This document shows positions 25,152 through 32,281 of a stretch of DNA of 32,281 nt, one piece after another (position 1 is the first letter of the stretch; every line of letters begins with the position of its first letter). Both the position numbers and the translations under genes were made by a program. The DNA comes from Dehalococcoidia bacterium UBA1151 (GTDB taxonomy: Bacteria > Chloroflexota > Dehalococcoidia > Lucifugimonadales > Lucifugimonadaceae), in the NCBI GenBank assembly GCA_002311865.1, contig DBZV01000058.1, positions 20,676 to 52,956 of the forward strand. The letters run 5' to 3'. Below the pieces are notes generated by a model. It made no database searches, was not told the DNA's origin, and saw only the letters and a list, made by a program, of their open reading frames with translations.

Positions 25152-26465
25152 TTAGTCGGAAACGCTGCCTCGACCCGCGCCAACGTACCGCAATCCGGCT
25201 GATTTGATCTCGCTGACGTTGAGTACGTTACGACCATCGACAACAAGATCGCCGGACATTGATCTGCCGATATCAGCCCAATTCAGATCCTGATATGCCG
25301 ACCAGGCGGTAGCCAGCACCACGGCGTCTACGCCCACGACGCACTTCTCTGGATCTGTGAACAGCTCAAACTCGTTCTTTGCTACTTGAGGCGCCTGATC
25401 CAATGCCGGGTCCGTTGCTCGAATTTCTACCCCCGCCCTTGAAAGATGAAGACCTAAGGACATTGCTGGCGAATCTCTGAAGTCGGCCGTGTCAGGCTTG
25501 AACGTGAGACCAAGAATGGCCACCTTTTTGCCCCGTAATCCGCCGAGCCGCGTGTCAAGCTTTTCGGCGATCACCAGGATCTGATCGTCATTGACCTTCA
25601 GAACTGCTTCCAGTGCTGGCGGAGACCAGCCCAACGAGCGAGCCGAAGAAATTAGCGCGCGCAGGTCCTTTGGCAAACAGCTACCGCCAAATCCGATTCC
25701 CGCCTGCAGGTATCGACGCCCAATTCGGGGATCAAGCCCCATTCCCTTTGCAACAAGGTCAATGTCTGCACCGGTGGCGTCACAGATGCGTGCCATCTCA
25801 TTGATGAAGCTAATCTTGGCCGCCAGAAAGGCGTTTGAGGCCTGCTTGATCATCTCCGCGGTGGCGGTATCTGTGGCCATGCAGGGCGTCTCAGGGTTCT
25901 GCCACAAATCAGCCACGCGGAGGGCTGCAGCCTCACTGTCAGATCCAACCACTACCCGGGATGGAGCCTGACAATCTGCTACGGCCTGGCCCTCCTGGAA
26001 GAATTCAGGGTGAACCACAATATCCAACGCGCGGTGGCCATTTCTGGCTGCAATGTTCTCGCTCACAATAGCGGTTGTCCCGGGCGGCACCGTGCTCCTC
26101 AGCACCAGGGTTGATGTGCTCTCACCGTGATCAAGAACTGAATCGATGGCGCCCATGAGATTCCGGAGATCGGGGCCGGTTACCGGGTCCGTCGGCGTAT
26201 CAACGCACAAAAAAACGGTTTCGGCATGCCCAAGGCCTTCGTCCGCAGCCGCGTGAAATGTCAATCGGCCGGCATCCTGATTCTTGGCTACAAGTTCAGG
26301 TAGACCTGGTTCAAGTATGTCCACAATCCCATTCGTGAGCCTGCTCACCTTTTTGGAATCAGTGTCAAAACAAGCGACCGAGTGGCCAATGTCGGCCAGG
26401 CACGCAGCATTGACGAGCCCAACATAGCCCGCTCCAATGACCGCAATAGAACTGTTACTACCCAA
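25152..26465 (-). CDS. UDP-glucose 6-dehydrogenase
   Basis: 437 aa UDP-glucose/GDP-mannose dehydrogenase family. NAD fingerprint GAGYVG (11-16), EMIKQASNAFLAAKISFINE (204-223; Lys207 and Asn211 of the active site) and the catalytic Cys263 in GFGGSCLPKDLRAL. The GGSCLPKD form is that of UDP-glucose 6-dehydrogenase, which makes UDP-glucuronic acid in two NAD-dependent steps. The start is TTG at 26465 with a GGTGGG-like ribosome-binding site. It heads the minus-strand run UGDH-DUF4012-lipoprotein, pointing to a uronic-acid-containing surface polymer. Confidence 0.93.
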   Translation of the reverse strand: MGSNSSIAVIGAGYVGLVNAACLADIGHSVACFDTDSKKVSRLTNGIVDILEPGLPELVAKNQDAGRLTFHAAADEGLGHAETVFLCVDTPTDPVTGPDLRNLMGAIDSVLDHGESTSTLVLRSTVPPGTTAIVSENIAARNGHRALDIVVHPEFFQEGQAVADCQAPSRVVVGSDSEAAALRVADLWQNPETPCMATDTATAEMIKQASNAFLAAKISFINEMARICDATGADIDLVAKGMGLDPRIGRRYLQAGIGFGGSCLPKDLRALISSARSLGWSPPALEAVLKVNDDQILVIAEKLDTRLGGLRGKKVAILGLTFKPDTADFRDSPAMSLGLHLSRAGVEIRATDPALDQAPQVAKNEFELFTDPEKCVVGVDAVVLATAWSAYQDLNWADIGRSMSGDLVVDGRNVLNVSEIKSAGLRYVGAGRGSVSD

Positions 26466-26774
26466 TTACCCACCCAATACCAATTTCGTCGTTTGTGATC
26501 CAATCTGAGCGGTGTCTGTTTGCAGCATTATCAGGTAGCGGTAAGAAGTAACTCCGCACAGATGAATGAACTCAAGCCTACCAGCAGGCGCAGATCAGTT
26601 GCGTAACGATTCATTTACGGTAGATTCCGGGTTAGCTACCCGTTGAGGCAACTGTAGATACCAGAATCGCATTCACCCGCACGAAATACTCAAAGAAAGC
26701 GGGGCCGCTATGACCTATGATGTTATGACCATTTAACCTTCCTCAATTATCACGTACCTAGTATTCCCTAAGCC
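26466..26774 (+). other. 309-bp intergenic region
   Basis: Lies between the divergent UDP-glucose dehydrogenase and the small plus-strand hypothetical gene. Stop codons occur in all frames and no RNA gene was recognised. It contains two copies of TATGACC (26709-26715 and 26724-26730) flanking a third TATGA, and a weak TTGCGT-16-TAGATT promoter-like pair (26599-26626). Nothing decisive. Confidence 0.4.
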
Positions 26775-27317
26775 TTGTCTACATCACGTGGCCGATTCAC
26801 AATTCGAGCGGAGCCGTGCGGGCATCGCACCCCGCGCATGGTGCGGCGTCCCAGGATCATCCGTTGGCTCTGGCATCGTCAGCACAGACTGCACTGCTCA
26901 GCCAACGTTGAGTATCGCGAAAATCGGCAAAGAGCAAGGGCTCTTCGTGATCAGGCCCAGAGATCAGGGTCAACTACATCCAGGGTTGACGTTACCAGGC
27001 CGGAAGTAACAATCTCCGATGCTCCACCCACCCCGCCAGAGCCTATCGTACAGCGAAATCCCGACTTTACCCAACGCACCTCATCAGATCGTCACGTCTT
27101 TCAGACCAGCATTAGCGCACGGCGCACAGAAACACCGTTTGAGCGAGTTGCATCTACTCTCGCGGCAGGGCTACTACTGGGCGACGGTCTCTGGATAGCG
27201 ATTGTCACGGCAGATCGGGACTCAGGACTCGATCTTGTAGTTGGACTGTTCACAGGAATCGTGCTGACGCTGGTGGGCGCAATGTGGCTTCTCTACATCA
27301 TCGGTCGCAGGCAGTAG
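26775..27317 (+). CDS. hypothetical protein with two C-terminal membrane helices
   Basis: 180 aa from TTG 26775, with ATG 26835 as an alternative. The first half is strongly basic (many Arg and His), the middle is a Pro/Ser/Thr-rich linker (about 85-125), and the last 55 residues form two hydrophobic helices separated by TADRDSGLD, ending IIGRRQ. No family recognised. The plus-strand frame is the longest in this stretch and no minus-strand frame competes, but the Arg-rich N-terminal half looks atypical and the true start may differ. It converges on the UDP-HexNAc dehydrogenase gene with 5 nt between stops. Confidence 0.45.
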   Translation: MSTSRGRFTIRAEPCGHRTPRMVRRPRIIRWLWHRQHRLHCSANVEYRENRQRARALRDQAQRSGSTTSRVDVTRPEVTISDAPPTPPEPIVQRNPDFTQRTSSDRHVFQTSISARRTETPFERVASTLAAGLLLGDGLWIAIVTADRDSGLDLVVGLFTGIVLTLVGAMWLLYIIGRRQ

Positions 27318-27322
27318 ACCAC

Positions 27323-28621
27323 CTACAGGCTCCAGTACCTGACGCCGGCATCCTCAAATGTGTCGCGGTCAAACGAGCCCGTGATGTCCATGAATAGCCT
27401 GCCCGCCGTATCATCCCGCAGCAGACCAAACATCTCCGTCGCGGAGCGTGCCGAGAGGGACCGATGCGGCTCCGCCAGAATGATCGCGTCGTACTTCGTA
27501 TCCAGATCAAATGGGGAAGCCGCTAACTCCTCAGCGCCGAACGCGAAGTTTTGAACGCCCACCAGCGGATCGTGGACTATTAGAGATCCAACCCGGCCTG
27601 CCAGCGCTTCAAGAACAGGTATGACCAGTGAATTACGCGTATCTGGAACGTCAGCCTTATAGGTAATCCCCAGGACCAGGACACTTGCCTCGGCGGGATT
27701 GACGCCAGCGGCTTTCAACTCTTTGATCGTCTCATCAACAACAAAGTCGCTCATCGAGTTATTGATGCGGCGTCCTGCAAGCACCATCTCAGTCTCAAAC
27801 CCATGCAGTGAGGCTGCGTAGCTCATGTAGTAAGGGTCCACTCCGATGCAGTGGCCACCCACCAGACCCGGAGTGTACTTCTGGAAATTCCACTTCGTAC
27901 CGGCTGCGTTCAACACGTGTGAAGTTTCGATTCCCATGCGGTGAAATAGTTTCGATAGCTCGTTTACAAGCGCAATATTCACGTCGCGCTGCGTATTCTC
28001 AAGGACCTTCGCCGCTTCTGCCACGCGAATGCTTTCAGCCTTGTGCAACCCCGCCTCAGCAACGCTGGAGTAGACGCGCTCAACAATCTCCATCGCCTCG
28101 TCATCTTGCGCTGAGATGATCTTCACCACCGTGCGGAGAGAGTGCTCTCCATCACCCGGGTTGATTCGCTCGGGAGAGTAGCCAACTTTGAAGCCTTCAC
28201 CAGATTTGAGACCTGACGCAGATTCCAGAATTGGCACACAGACATCTTCAGTAGCTCCCGGATAAACGGTCGATTCATAGATCACGGTAGTGCCTGATGT
28301 CATCCGCTTACCCACCGTGAGAGTCGCCGTCTCCAAAAGTGTCATATCCGGTACGTTCGAACTGTCAACCGGAGTTGGCACCGCAACGATTACAACATCT
28401 GCGCTTGCGATGCACGATGCGTCCGTAGTGAAAATTAATCTCCTGGCAGAAAGAGTAGCGGGATCCACGCTGCCAGTCCGGTCTTTGCCTTTTGCCAATT
28501 CATCAACGCGGGCCTGATTGATATCCAGGCCGGTGGTATCGAAAGTTCGGGCCAGCGATACGGCAAGTGGAACGCCAACGTACCCGAGTCCAACAACTAC
28601 GATATTGAGGTTATCTGCCAA
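27323..28621 (-). CDS. UDP-N-acetylhexosamine 6-dehydrogenase (TviB/WbpA/WbpO-like)
   Basis: 432 aa. NAD fingerprint GLGYVG (11-16), ESTVYPGATEDVC (116-128), EAAKVLENTQRDVNIAL (202-218, with the active-site Lys and Asn) and the catalytic Cys258 in GTKWNFQKYTPGLVGGHCIGVDPYY. The last motif is typical of the TviB/WbpO branch, which oxidises UDP-GlcNAc or UDP-GalNAc to the uronic acid. So the region encodes two distinct nucleotide-sugar oxidases. Start TTG at 28621; AGG is 9 nt upstream, inside the base of a predicted stem (see 28628-28702). Exact sugar not determinable from sequence. Confidence 0.92.
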   Translation of the reverse strand: MADNLNIVVVGLGYVGVPLAVSLARTFDTTGLDINQARVDELAKGKDRTGSVDPATLSARRLIFTTDASCIASADVVIVAVPTPVDSSNVPDMTLLETATLTVGKRMTSGTTVIYESTVYPGATEDVCVPILESASGLKSGEGFKVGYSPERINPGDGEHSLRTVVKIISAQDDEAMEIVERVYSSVAEAGLHKAESIRVAEAAKVLENTQRDVNIALVNELSKLFHRMGIETSHVLNAAGTKWNFQKYTPGLVGGHCIGVDPYYMSYAASLHGFETEMVLAGRRINNSMSDFVVDETIKELKAAGVNPAEASVLVLGITYKADVPDTRNSLVIPVLEALAGRVGSLIVHDPLVGVQNFAFGAEELAASPFDLDTKYDAIILAEPHRSLSARSATEMFGLLRDDTAGRLFMDITGSFDRDTFEDAGVRYWSL

Positions 28622-28627
28622 GTAATA

Positions 28628-28702
28628 GCCTGTCGTCTCTTGAAATCTGAATGGGAGTGTCAGGTATCAGATTACGCTCAAGCAGGAGGTTGAACGACAG
28701 GC
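28628..28702. repeat. nested inverted repeat (long stem-loop) between two minus-strand genes
   Basis: Outer arms GCCTGTCGT (28628-28636) and ACGACAGGC (28694-28702) are a perfect 9-bp match. Inside, CTTGAAATCTGA (28639-28650) pairs with TCAGATT-acgc-TCAAG (28667-28682) through 7 + 5 bp with a 4-nt bulge, leaving a 16-nt loop. The structure fills almost the whole 85-bp gap between the geranylgeranyl-reductase-family gene and the UDP-HexNAc dehydrogenase. It includes the likely ribosome-binding site of the latter. It could be an RNA element, a weak terminator or a processing site. Confidence 0.6.
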
Positions 28703-28706
28703 ATCG

Positions 28707-29876
28707 CTAGCGAGAAAGTGCCAATCTCGCGGCCACACCGGGAATCGCGCTAAGCACAGACATGAAGAGAGATGACTTCAGCGCCTTCGTAACAAGGACG
28801 CTGTGATGGTCAAACGACACCTCTCCATCCAGAAGGCCACTCGAATCAGCAGCCAGGAGAATACGCGCCAACTCAGCATCAGTGAGCCGTTCATAAAACA
28901 GCCTGGCCATGTACCCCAGCCGCAGATCCTTGCCAAGAAGTGACTTCCAACTGTCCTCGTATTTCTTCAACCGTCCGGAAGAGAAATCGTCGCGGGCAAG
29001 CGCATCGTCAAGAGTATTGGCGGCCATACCCGCCGCCATCATCGCGTAGTAGATTCCGCCGCCAGTGGTTGGCTTGATCTGTCCTGCGGCATCACCCACC
29101 GCAAGGCATCGATAGCTGTATGAGCGCCGTGAAGCCCGCAACGGAACCCCCCAGAATCTCGGTCGATCCAACTCCCGATATTTGAATCCCTCCCGCTTAA
29201 GGCCTTCGGTGAATCCCTGGAGCACCGAACGTGGGTGCTCTCTTCCAAGAAGTCCAATATGCGCAGTATCCGGCCCAGTCGGTGAAATCCATCCAAAACT
29301 GGTCTGCGGAAGATATCGGCGCACGTACACCTGCACCGTCTCAGCGTCATCAGTTTCAATTTCCACTTGCGCCGCCAACCCTATGGAGTTGGGAGTATCC
29401 AATCCCATCTGATCGGCAAGAGGTGCCTGGAAACCGGTGGCAAGCACAATCGCCCGAGCCTCGATAACTTCCATGCGCCCGTTTGTGGACGCAGTTACGC
29501 GCACCCCAAACCTATTTACATCAACCTTGGTGACCCTGAAACCAAGCATCAACTCAGCACCGCAGCTCGCGGCGTTTGACGCCAGATGTTGAACAAACTT
29601 CTCGCGATCAATAGCGATCGCCTGTGGTTCACTACGGCGAATAACGATGGTCTTGCCACTGGGCGTGTGCACCGTTGCACCATTGGCTGTGAACCTTCGG
29701 AACTCTTGCGGGATGGAGTACTCCTCGGCGCACTGGGTGCTGACAATGCCGGTACAGACCTTGTTACCAATATCTTGGCGTGAATCCAACAGCGCCACGC
29801 TGCGCCCGCGCAGGGCAAGTTCAAGCGCCGCTTGCGCTCCCCCTGGCCCGGCGCCAATCACCACAACATCAAACAT
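28707..29876 (-). CDS. geranylgeranyl reductase family FAD-dependent oxidoreductase
   Basis: 389 aa from ATG 29876 (the frame extends 16 codons upstream, but FAD family members start at MFDVVVIGAGPGG). FAD fingerprint GAGPGG (8-13), GNKVCTGIVS near 37-46 (the conserved Cys region of GGR/digeranylgeranylglycerophospholipid reductases), and the C-terminal FAD motif LAVGDAAGQIKPTTGGGIYY. Such enzymes hydrogenate prenyl double bonds in archaeal lipids, chlorophyll phytyl chains, menaquinone tails or carotenoid precursors. Which of these applies is not visible. A GGGGAG ribosome-binding site lies 11 nt before the ATG. It may be co-transcribed with the UDP-HexNAc dehydrogenase. Confidence 0.87.
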   Translation of the reverse strand: MFDVVVIGAGPGGAQAALELALRGRSVALLDSRQDIGNKVCTGIVSTQCAEEYSIPQEFRRFTANGATVHTPSGKTIVIRRSEPQAIAIDREKFVQHLASNAASCGAELMLGFRVTKVDVNRFGVRVTASTNGRMEVIEARAIVLATGFQAPLADQMGLDTPNSIGLAAQVEIETDDAETVQVYVRRYLPQTSFGWISPTGPDTAHIGLLGREHPRSVLQGFTEGLKREGFKYRELDRPRFWGVPLRASRRSYSYRCLAVGDAAGQIKPTTGGGIYYAMMAAGMAANTLDDALARDDFSSGRLKKYEDSWKSLLGKDLRLGYMARLFYERLTDAELARILLAADSSGLLDGEVSFDHHSVLVTKALKSSLFMSVLSAIPGVAARLALSR

Positions 29877-29986
29877 TCGGCAATAGTCTCCCCGTTGTGC
29901 CGGCCATTTTCGACCGCCCAACATTACGCTATATGCGCAGTCCCGCGATCTGTGATGTTATTCGTGGCATCTAACGGGTAGCTAGT

Positions 29987-30018
29987 TTGAAAACCTGCGG
30001 ATTAAGTCAAGATACAAT
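29987..30018 (+). promoter_or_regulatory. weak candidate promoter upstream of the thioredoxin-reductase-like gene
   Basis: TTGAAA (29987-29992) and TACAAT (30013-30018) with a 20-nt spacer, longer than optimal, placed about 90 nt before the start codon in the divergent gap. Confidence 0.3.
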
Positions 30019-30108
30019 TGCAAACGAGTAACAGACCCGTGACAGGCGATCCTGAACCAGACGTCCGCTGAACCAATAAACCAAATTAATTATCAGGGAC
30101 CCTAACGA

Positions 30109-31086
30109 ATGGCAGATACCAAAAAAGTAGACATCCTCATTGCCGGACAGGGCGCATCGTCGTTCTCCGCGGCTCTTTACTCCGCCCGCTACCAGATGAG
30201 TACGCTGATCGCATCCGAGCAATTTGGCGGCGAAACAGCCATTGGTGGTGATATAGAGAACTACCCTGGCTTCCCCAGCATTGATGGCTACGACCTCATG
30301 CTCAAGATGAAAGAGCAAGTAGACCTCCTGGAAGTTCCAATCCACCACTCCAACATTGTGGCCGTGGAAAAGAGCGGCGAAGGATTCATCACCACACTCC
30401 AGGACGGAACGAAAGTTGAGTCGCTCAGCGTCATCCTGGCCATCGGTCGGGAGCGCAGAAAGCTCAATCTGCTCAATGAAGAAGATCTCATGGGCAAAGG
30501 CGTCTCCTACTGCTCAACATGCGACGCACCGCTCTATCGCAACAAGAAAGTTATTGTCGTAGGCGGCGGCAGCGCGGCAGTTGAAGGCGCAATCCTGCTT
30601 GGCAAGTACGCAACAGAGGTGTGGCTCGTCTACCGCAAAAGTACATTCACTCGCCCGGAGCCCATGCTCGTCACCCAGCTCAACCAGGCGGAGAACATTC
30701 ACCAGGTCATGGACACCGAAATCGCAGAACTGCTCGAAAACGATTTCGGCCTCATTGGTGCCAAACTCAGCAAAGAGTACGAAGGCAGCGATCAGATAGA
30801 TATCGACGGCATCTTCATCGAAATTGGTGCAGACCCTCGCAATGAAATTGCCAAAGCAATGGGCGTCGAAATCAATCCTGATACCGATGAGGTCCACGTC
30901 AACCGCGATATGAATACCAACATCCCCGGCCTCTACGCCGCGGGCGACCTCACAGACGGCTCCGGCAACCTCAAGCAAACGGTCACCGCCGCCGCACAGG
31001 GAGCCATCGCAGCCCTCTCAGCCTATGAACACGCCTCAGAGATCAAAGCCAACCGAGCAGAAGCTGCCGTAACGGTGGGAGACTGA
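30109..31086 (+). CDS. thioredoxin reductase-like FAD/NAD(P)H oxidoreductase
   Basis: 325 aa, the low-molecular-weight TrxR length. The redox pair CSTCDAP (Cys135/Cys138) sits at the normal place, the NAD(P)H fingerprint is VVGGGSAAVEGA (150-161), and the C-terminal FAD motif is GLYAAGDLTDGSGNLKQTV. The N-terminal FAD fingerprint, however, reads GQGASS (13-18) instead of G.GPAG: the third glycine is Ser18. The second-nucleotide specificity loop is VYRKSTF rather than HRRxxxR. It may be a ferredoxin- or F420-type variant or have altered cofactor use (inference). AGGGA ribosome-binding site before the ATG; divergent from the GGR-like gene. Confidence 0.9.
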   Translation: MADTKKVDILIAGQGASSFSAALYSARYQMSTLIASEQFGGETAIGGDIENYPGFPSIDGYDLMLKMKEQVDLLEVPIHHSNIVAVEKSGEGFITTLQDGTKVESLSVILAIGRERRKLNLLNEEDLMGKGVSYCSTCDAPLYRNKKVIVVGGGSAAVEGAILLGKYATEVWLVYRKSTFTRPEPMLVTQLNQAENIHQVMDTEIAELLENDFGLIGAKLSKEYEGSDQIDIDGIFIEIGADPRNEIAKAMGVEINPDTDEVHVNRDMNTNIPGLYAAGDLTDGSGNLKQTVTAAAQGAIAALSAYEHASEIKANRAEAAVTVGD

Positions 31087-31624
31087 CCAGAGACCACACC
31101 CACGGCTCCGCCACCTGCGTGATCCCTATTGGCTACGGATCGCTAGAAGACTGATCGGTCTGGAGCAACCGGCGCGCGAGAGTCGAGCGGTCCCTATCTG
31201 GGCTGCCCAAACGATCATAACTAAGCCCAACTGATCCTTATCGTTTGAGTCAACGTAATTGATCGATTCGGGTTGCTTGTACCAAACCTGGACCCGGGTA
31301 CACCGGGCTGATGGTTCAGATCGGTCTGATCGTCACCGCCTGCATGTCCTCCCGCGAGGTGTTTTTGGAGCGAACAATCTCCTCAACTCTGATGCCGCCC
31401 GGCGCGACACATTCCCTGCAATTGGTGCTTTTCCACGTTCATCGCGCCTCGTTGATTTGTGCGCTAACACGCGGTTGGTTTTGGAGTCTGCTGCATCCTG
31501 CCCCTGAGGTTGCTGGGTGCAACCTAGAGTTGTGCATAAAGCGGGAAAGCTCTCTGCACACACAGACCGGCGTCGAACAGGATCAATCGTGATCGTGTGC
31601 GGTGGTCAAAGAGGAGATGTAAAG
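31087..31624 (+). other. 538-bp non-coding region upstream of the archaellin gene
   Basis: No credible gene; the short frames here have no family features or ribosome-binding sites. It contains a perfect GGTTGC-5 nt-GCAACC hairpin (31508-31524) and TGTGCA (31531-31536) facing TGCACA (31555-31560). A direct repeat of GATCGGTCTG lies at 31153-31162 and 31319-31328, and ACCCGGGT forms a palindrome near 31292-31299. It probably holds the promoter and a long leader for the archaellin gene, but no good sigma-70 pair was identified. Confidence 0.5.
31611..31616 (+). promoter_or_regulatory. strong ribosome-binding site of the archaellin gene
   Basis: GAGGAG 8 nt before the ATG at 31625, a near-ideal Shine-Dalgarno, as expected for an abundant filament subunit. 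It fixes the start codon. Confidence 0.85.
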
Positions 31625-32281
31625 ATGAATCTTTCACTCAGTCGAAGTGACTCCCAGAAGGGAATCACGGGGCTGGAGACCGCCATCATCTTGATCGCAT
31701 TTGTGGTCGTGGCGTCCGTCTTCGCCTTCACAGTACTATCGACAGGTATCTTTGCTTCAGAGCGAAGCAAGGAAACCGTATTCGCTGGCATCGAGGAAGC
31801 CCAGAGCTCCATCGAGCCACGAGGTAGCATCGTCGCATACAAGGCAACGCTCCCAAGCTCAGTTGCGACCATTTACAAGGTAACCTTCGTGGTGTCCAAC
31901 GCCATCGCGGGAGAGCCGGTCGATTTGACGCCCGACTACACTCATAACAGTAGTGGAACTGACCCGGACGCCTCCGCAGGCGCAGAGTCTGTCACTATCA
32001 TTTCGTACACGGACAAAAACCAGTTCCTGAACGACATGCCATGGAGCGGTACGTGGCTGGGCAACAATGACGGTGACGACCTTCTAGAGGACAATGAGAA
32101 AGCGGAGATCACCGTCTGGCTTTTGGACAGAGACAACACCATCGCTGTCGGAACCGCCTCTTCGACTGTCTATTCAACGGCCGGCGGGATGATATCGTCG
32201 AACACGGTATTGACCACGAACGATGAGTTCACCATCGAAATGAAGCCGCCATCGGGCGCAGTGCTGAACATTCAGCGCACA
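31625..32281 (+). CDS. archaellin (archaeal-type flagellin), 3' truncated by the window end
   Basis: 219 codons from ATG to the window end with no stop. The N-terminus is a class III signal peptide: a short polar leader ending in QKG (Gly13), then ITGLETAIILIAFVVVASVF. This is the archaellin/type IV pilin core with Glu at +5 and Gly at +3, and predicted cleavage after Gly13. Right after the helix comes SERSKETVFAGIEEAQSSIEPRGSIVAY (45-72), the conserved archaellin block that separates archaellins from type IV pilins. The remaining variable domain is beta-rich and acidic and contains an N-glycosylation sequon at Asn108 (NSS). Archaellins build the rotating archaellum, normally archaeal; related loci have been reported in some Chloroflexota. 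More arl genes would be expected just beyond the window. Confidence 0.9.
   Translation, partial: MNLSLSRSDSQKGITGLETAIILIAFVVVASVFAFTVLSTGIFASERSKETVFAGIEEAQSSIEPRGSIVAYKATLPSSVATIYKVTFVVSNAIAGEPVDLTPDYTHNSSGTDPDASAGAESVTIISYTDKNQFLNDMPWSGTWLGNNDGDDLLEDNEKAEITVWLLDRDNTIAVGTASSTVYSTAGGMISSNTVLTTNDEFTIEMKPPSGAVLNIQRT

Noticed and set aside
26709..26730. TATGACC repeated twice (possible regulator site)
   Set aside because: Very short, A/T-rich and not tied to a recognisable promoter; could be chance.
31259..31592. Two overlapping plus-strand frames (82 and 93 codons) in front of the archaellin gene
   Set aside because: No ribosome-binding site, no recognisable family, composition unlike neighbouring genes; treated as non-coding leader.
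1..32281. CRISPR arrays, tRNA/rRNA genes, insertion sequences, prophage genes
   Set aside because: Looked for regularly spaced repeats, tRNA-like elements and transposase/integrase motifs; none were seen.

Overview
The window is bacterial and best fits a free-living Chloroflexota (SAR202/Dehalococcoidia-like) genome. This assignment is an inference from several signs: a zinc-type ribosomal protein L28, a RecG with a long N-terminal extension, a DUF4012 membrane protein, a bifunctional phosphoglucose/phosphomannose isomerase of the SIS type, moderate-to-high GC, and very frequent TTG start codons. No rRNA, tRNA, CRISPR array, transposase or phage gene was seen.

Layout. Positions 1-2400 hold the tail of an Ldh_2-family dehydrogenase and a GMC oxidoreductase/gluconate 2-dehydrogenase subunit 3 pair. 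Positions 2461-3355 hold an OsmC-type protein that has no usual start codon and a small membrane protein. Positions 3380-8453 are one leftward operon: a DhaL-type FakA-like kinase, a DegV (FakB-like) lipid-binding protein and RecG. It runs divergently from rpmB (8635-8823), which ends in a clear rho-independent terminator.

Positions 8873-17772 are dominated by arginine biosynthesis: argH (followed by an overlapping rpe), the divergent argG, then argJ-argB-argD on the minus strand. An alpha/beta hydrolase, a SAM methyltransferase and a small membrane protein sit between the two arg blocks. argC and argF are not in the window.

Positions 17926-28621 form a surface-polysaccharide block: phosphosugar isomerase, O-antigen ligase/polymerase-like protein, a Pro/Thr-rich lipoprotein, a DUF4012 protein, UDP-glucose 6-dehydrogenase and a TviB/WbpA-like UDP-HexNAc dehydrogenase. 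Then come a geranylgeranyl-reductase-family flavoprotein and a thioredoxin-reductase-like flavoprotein with a degenerate FAD fingerprint.

The most striking feature is at the right edge. After about 540 bp of non-coding DNA, and behind a strong Shine-Dalgarno sequence, an archaellin (archaeal flagellin) gene begins and runs off the end. It has a class III signal peptide, the archaellin N-terminal hydrophobic core and one N-glycosylation sequon. This suggests that a bacterium-encoded archaellum locus starts here. The neighbouring uronic-acid nucleotide-sugar genes could supply glycans to it, which is speculation.

Two genome-style observations recur. TTG starts overlap the preceding TGA stop as TTGA at three junctions. 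Three genes (argH, the phosphosugar isomerase, the O-antigen ligase) have a -10-like hexamer exactly 6 nt before the start codon, which suggests leaderless mRNAs.
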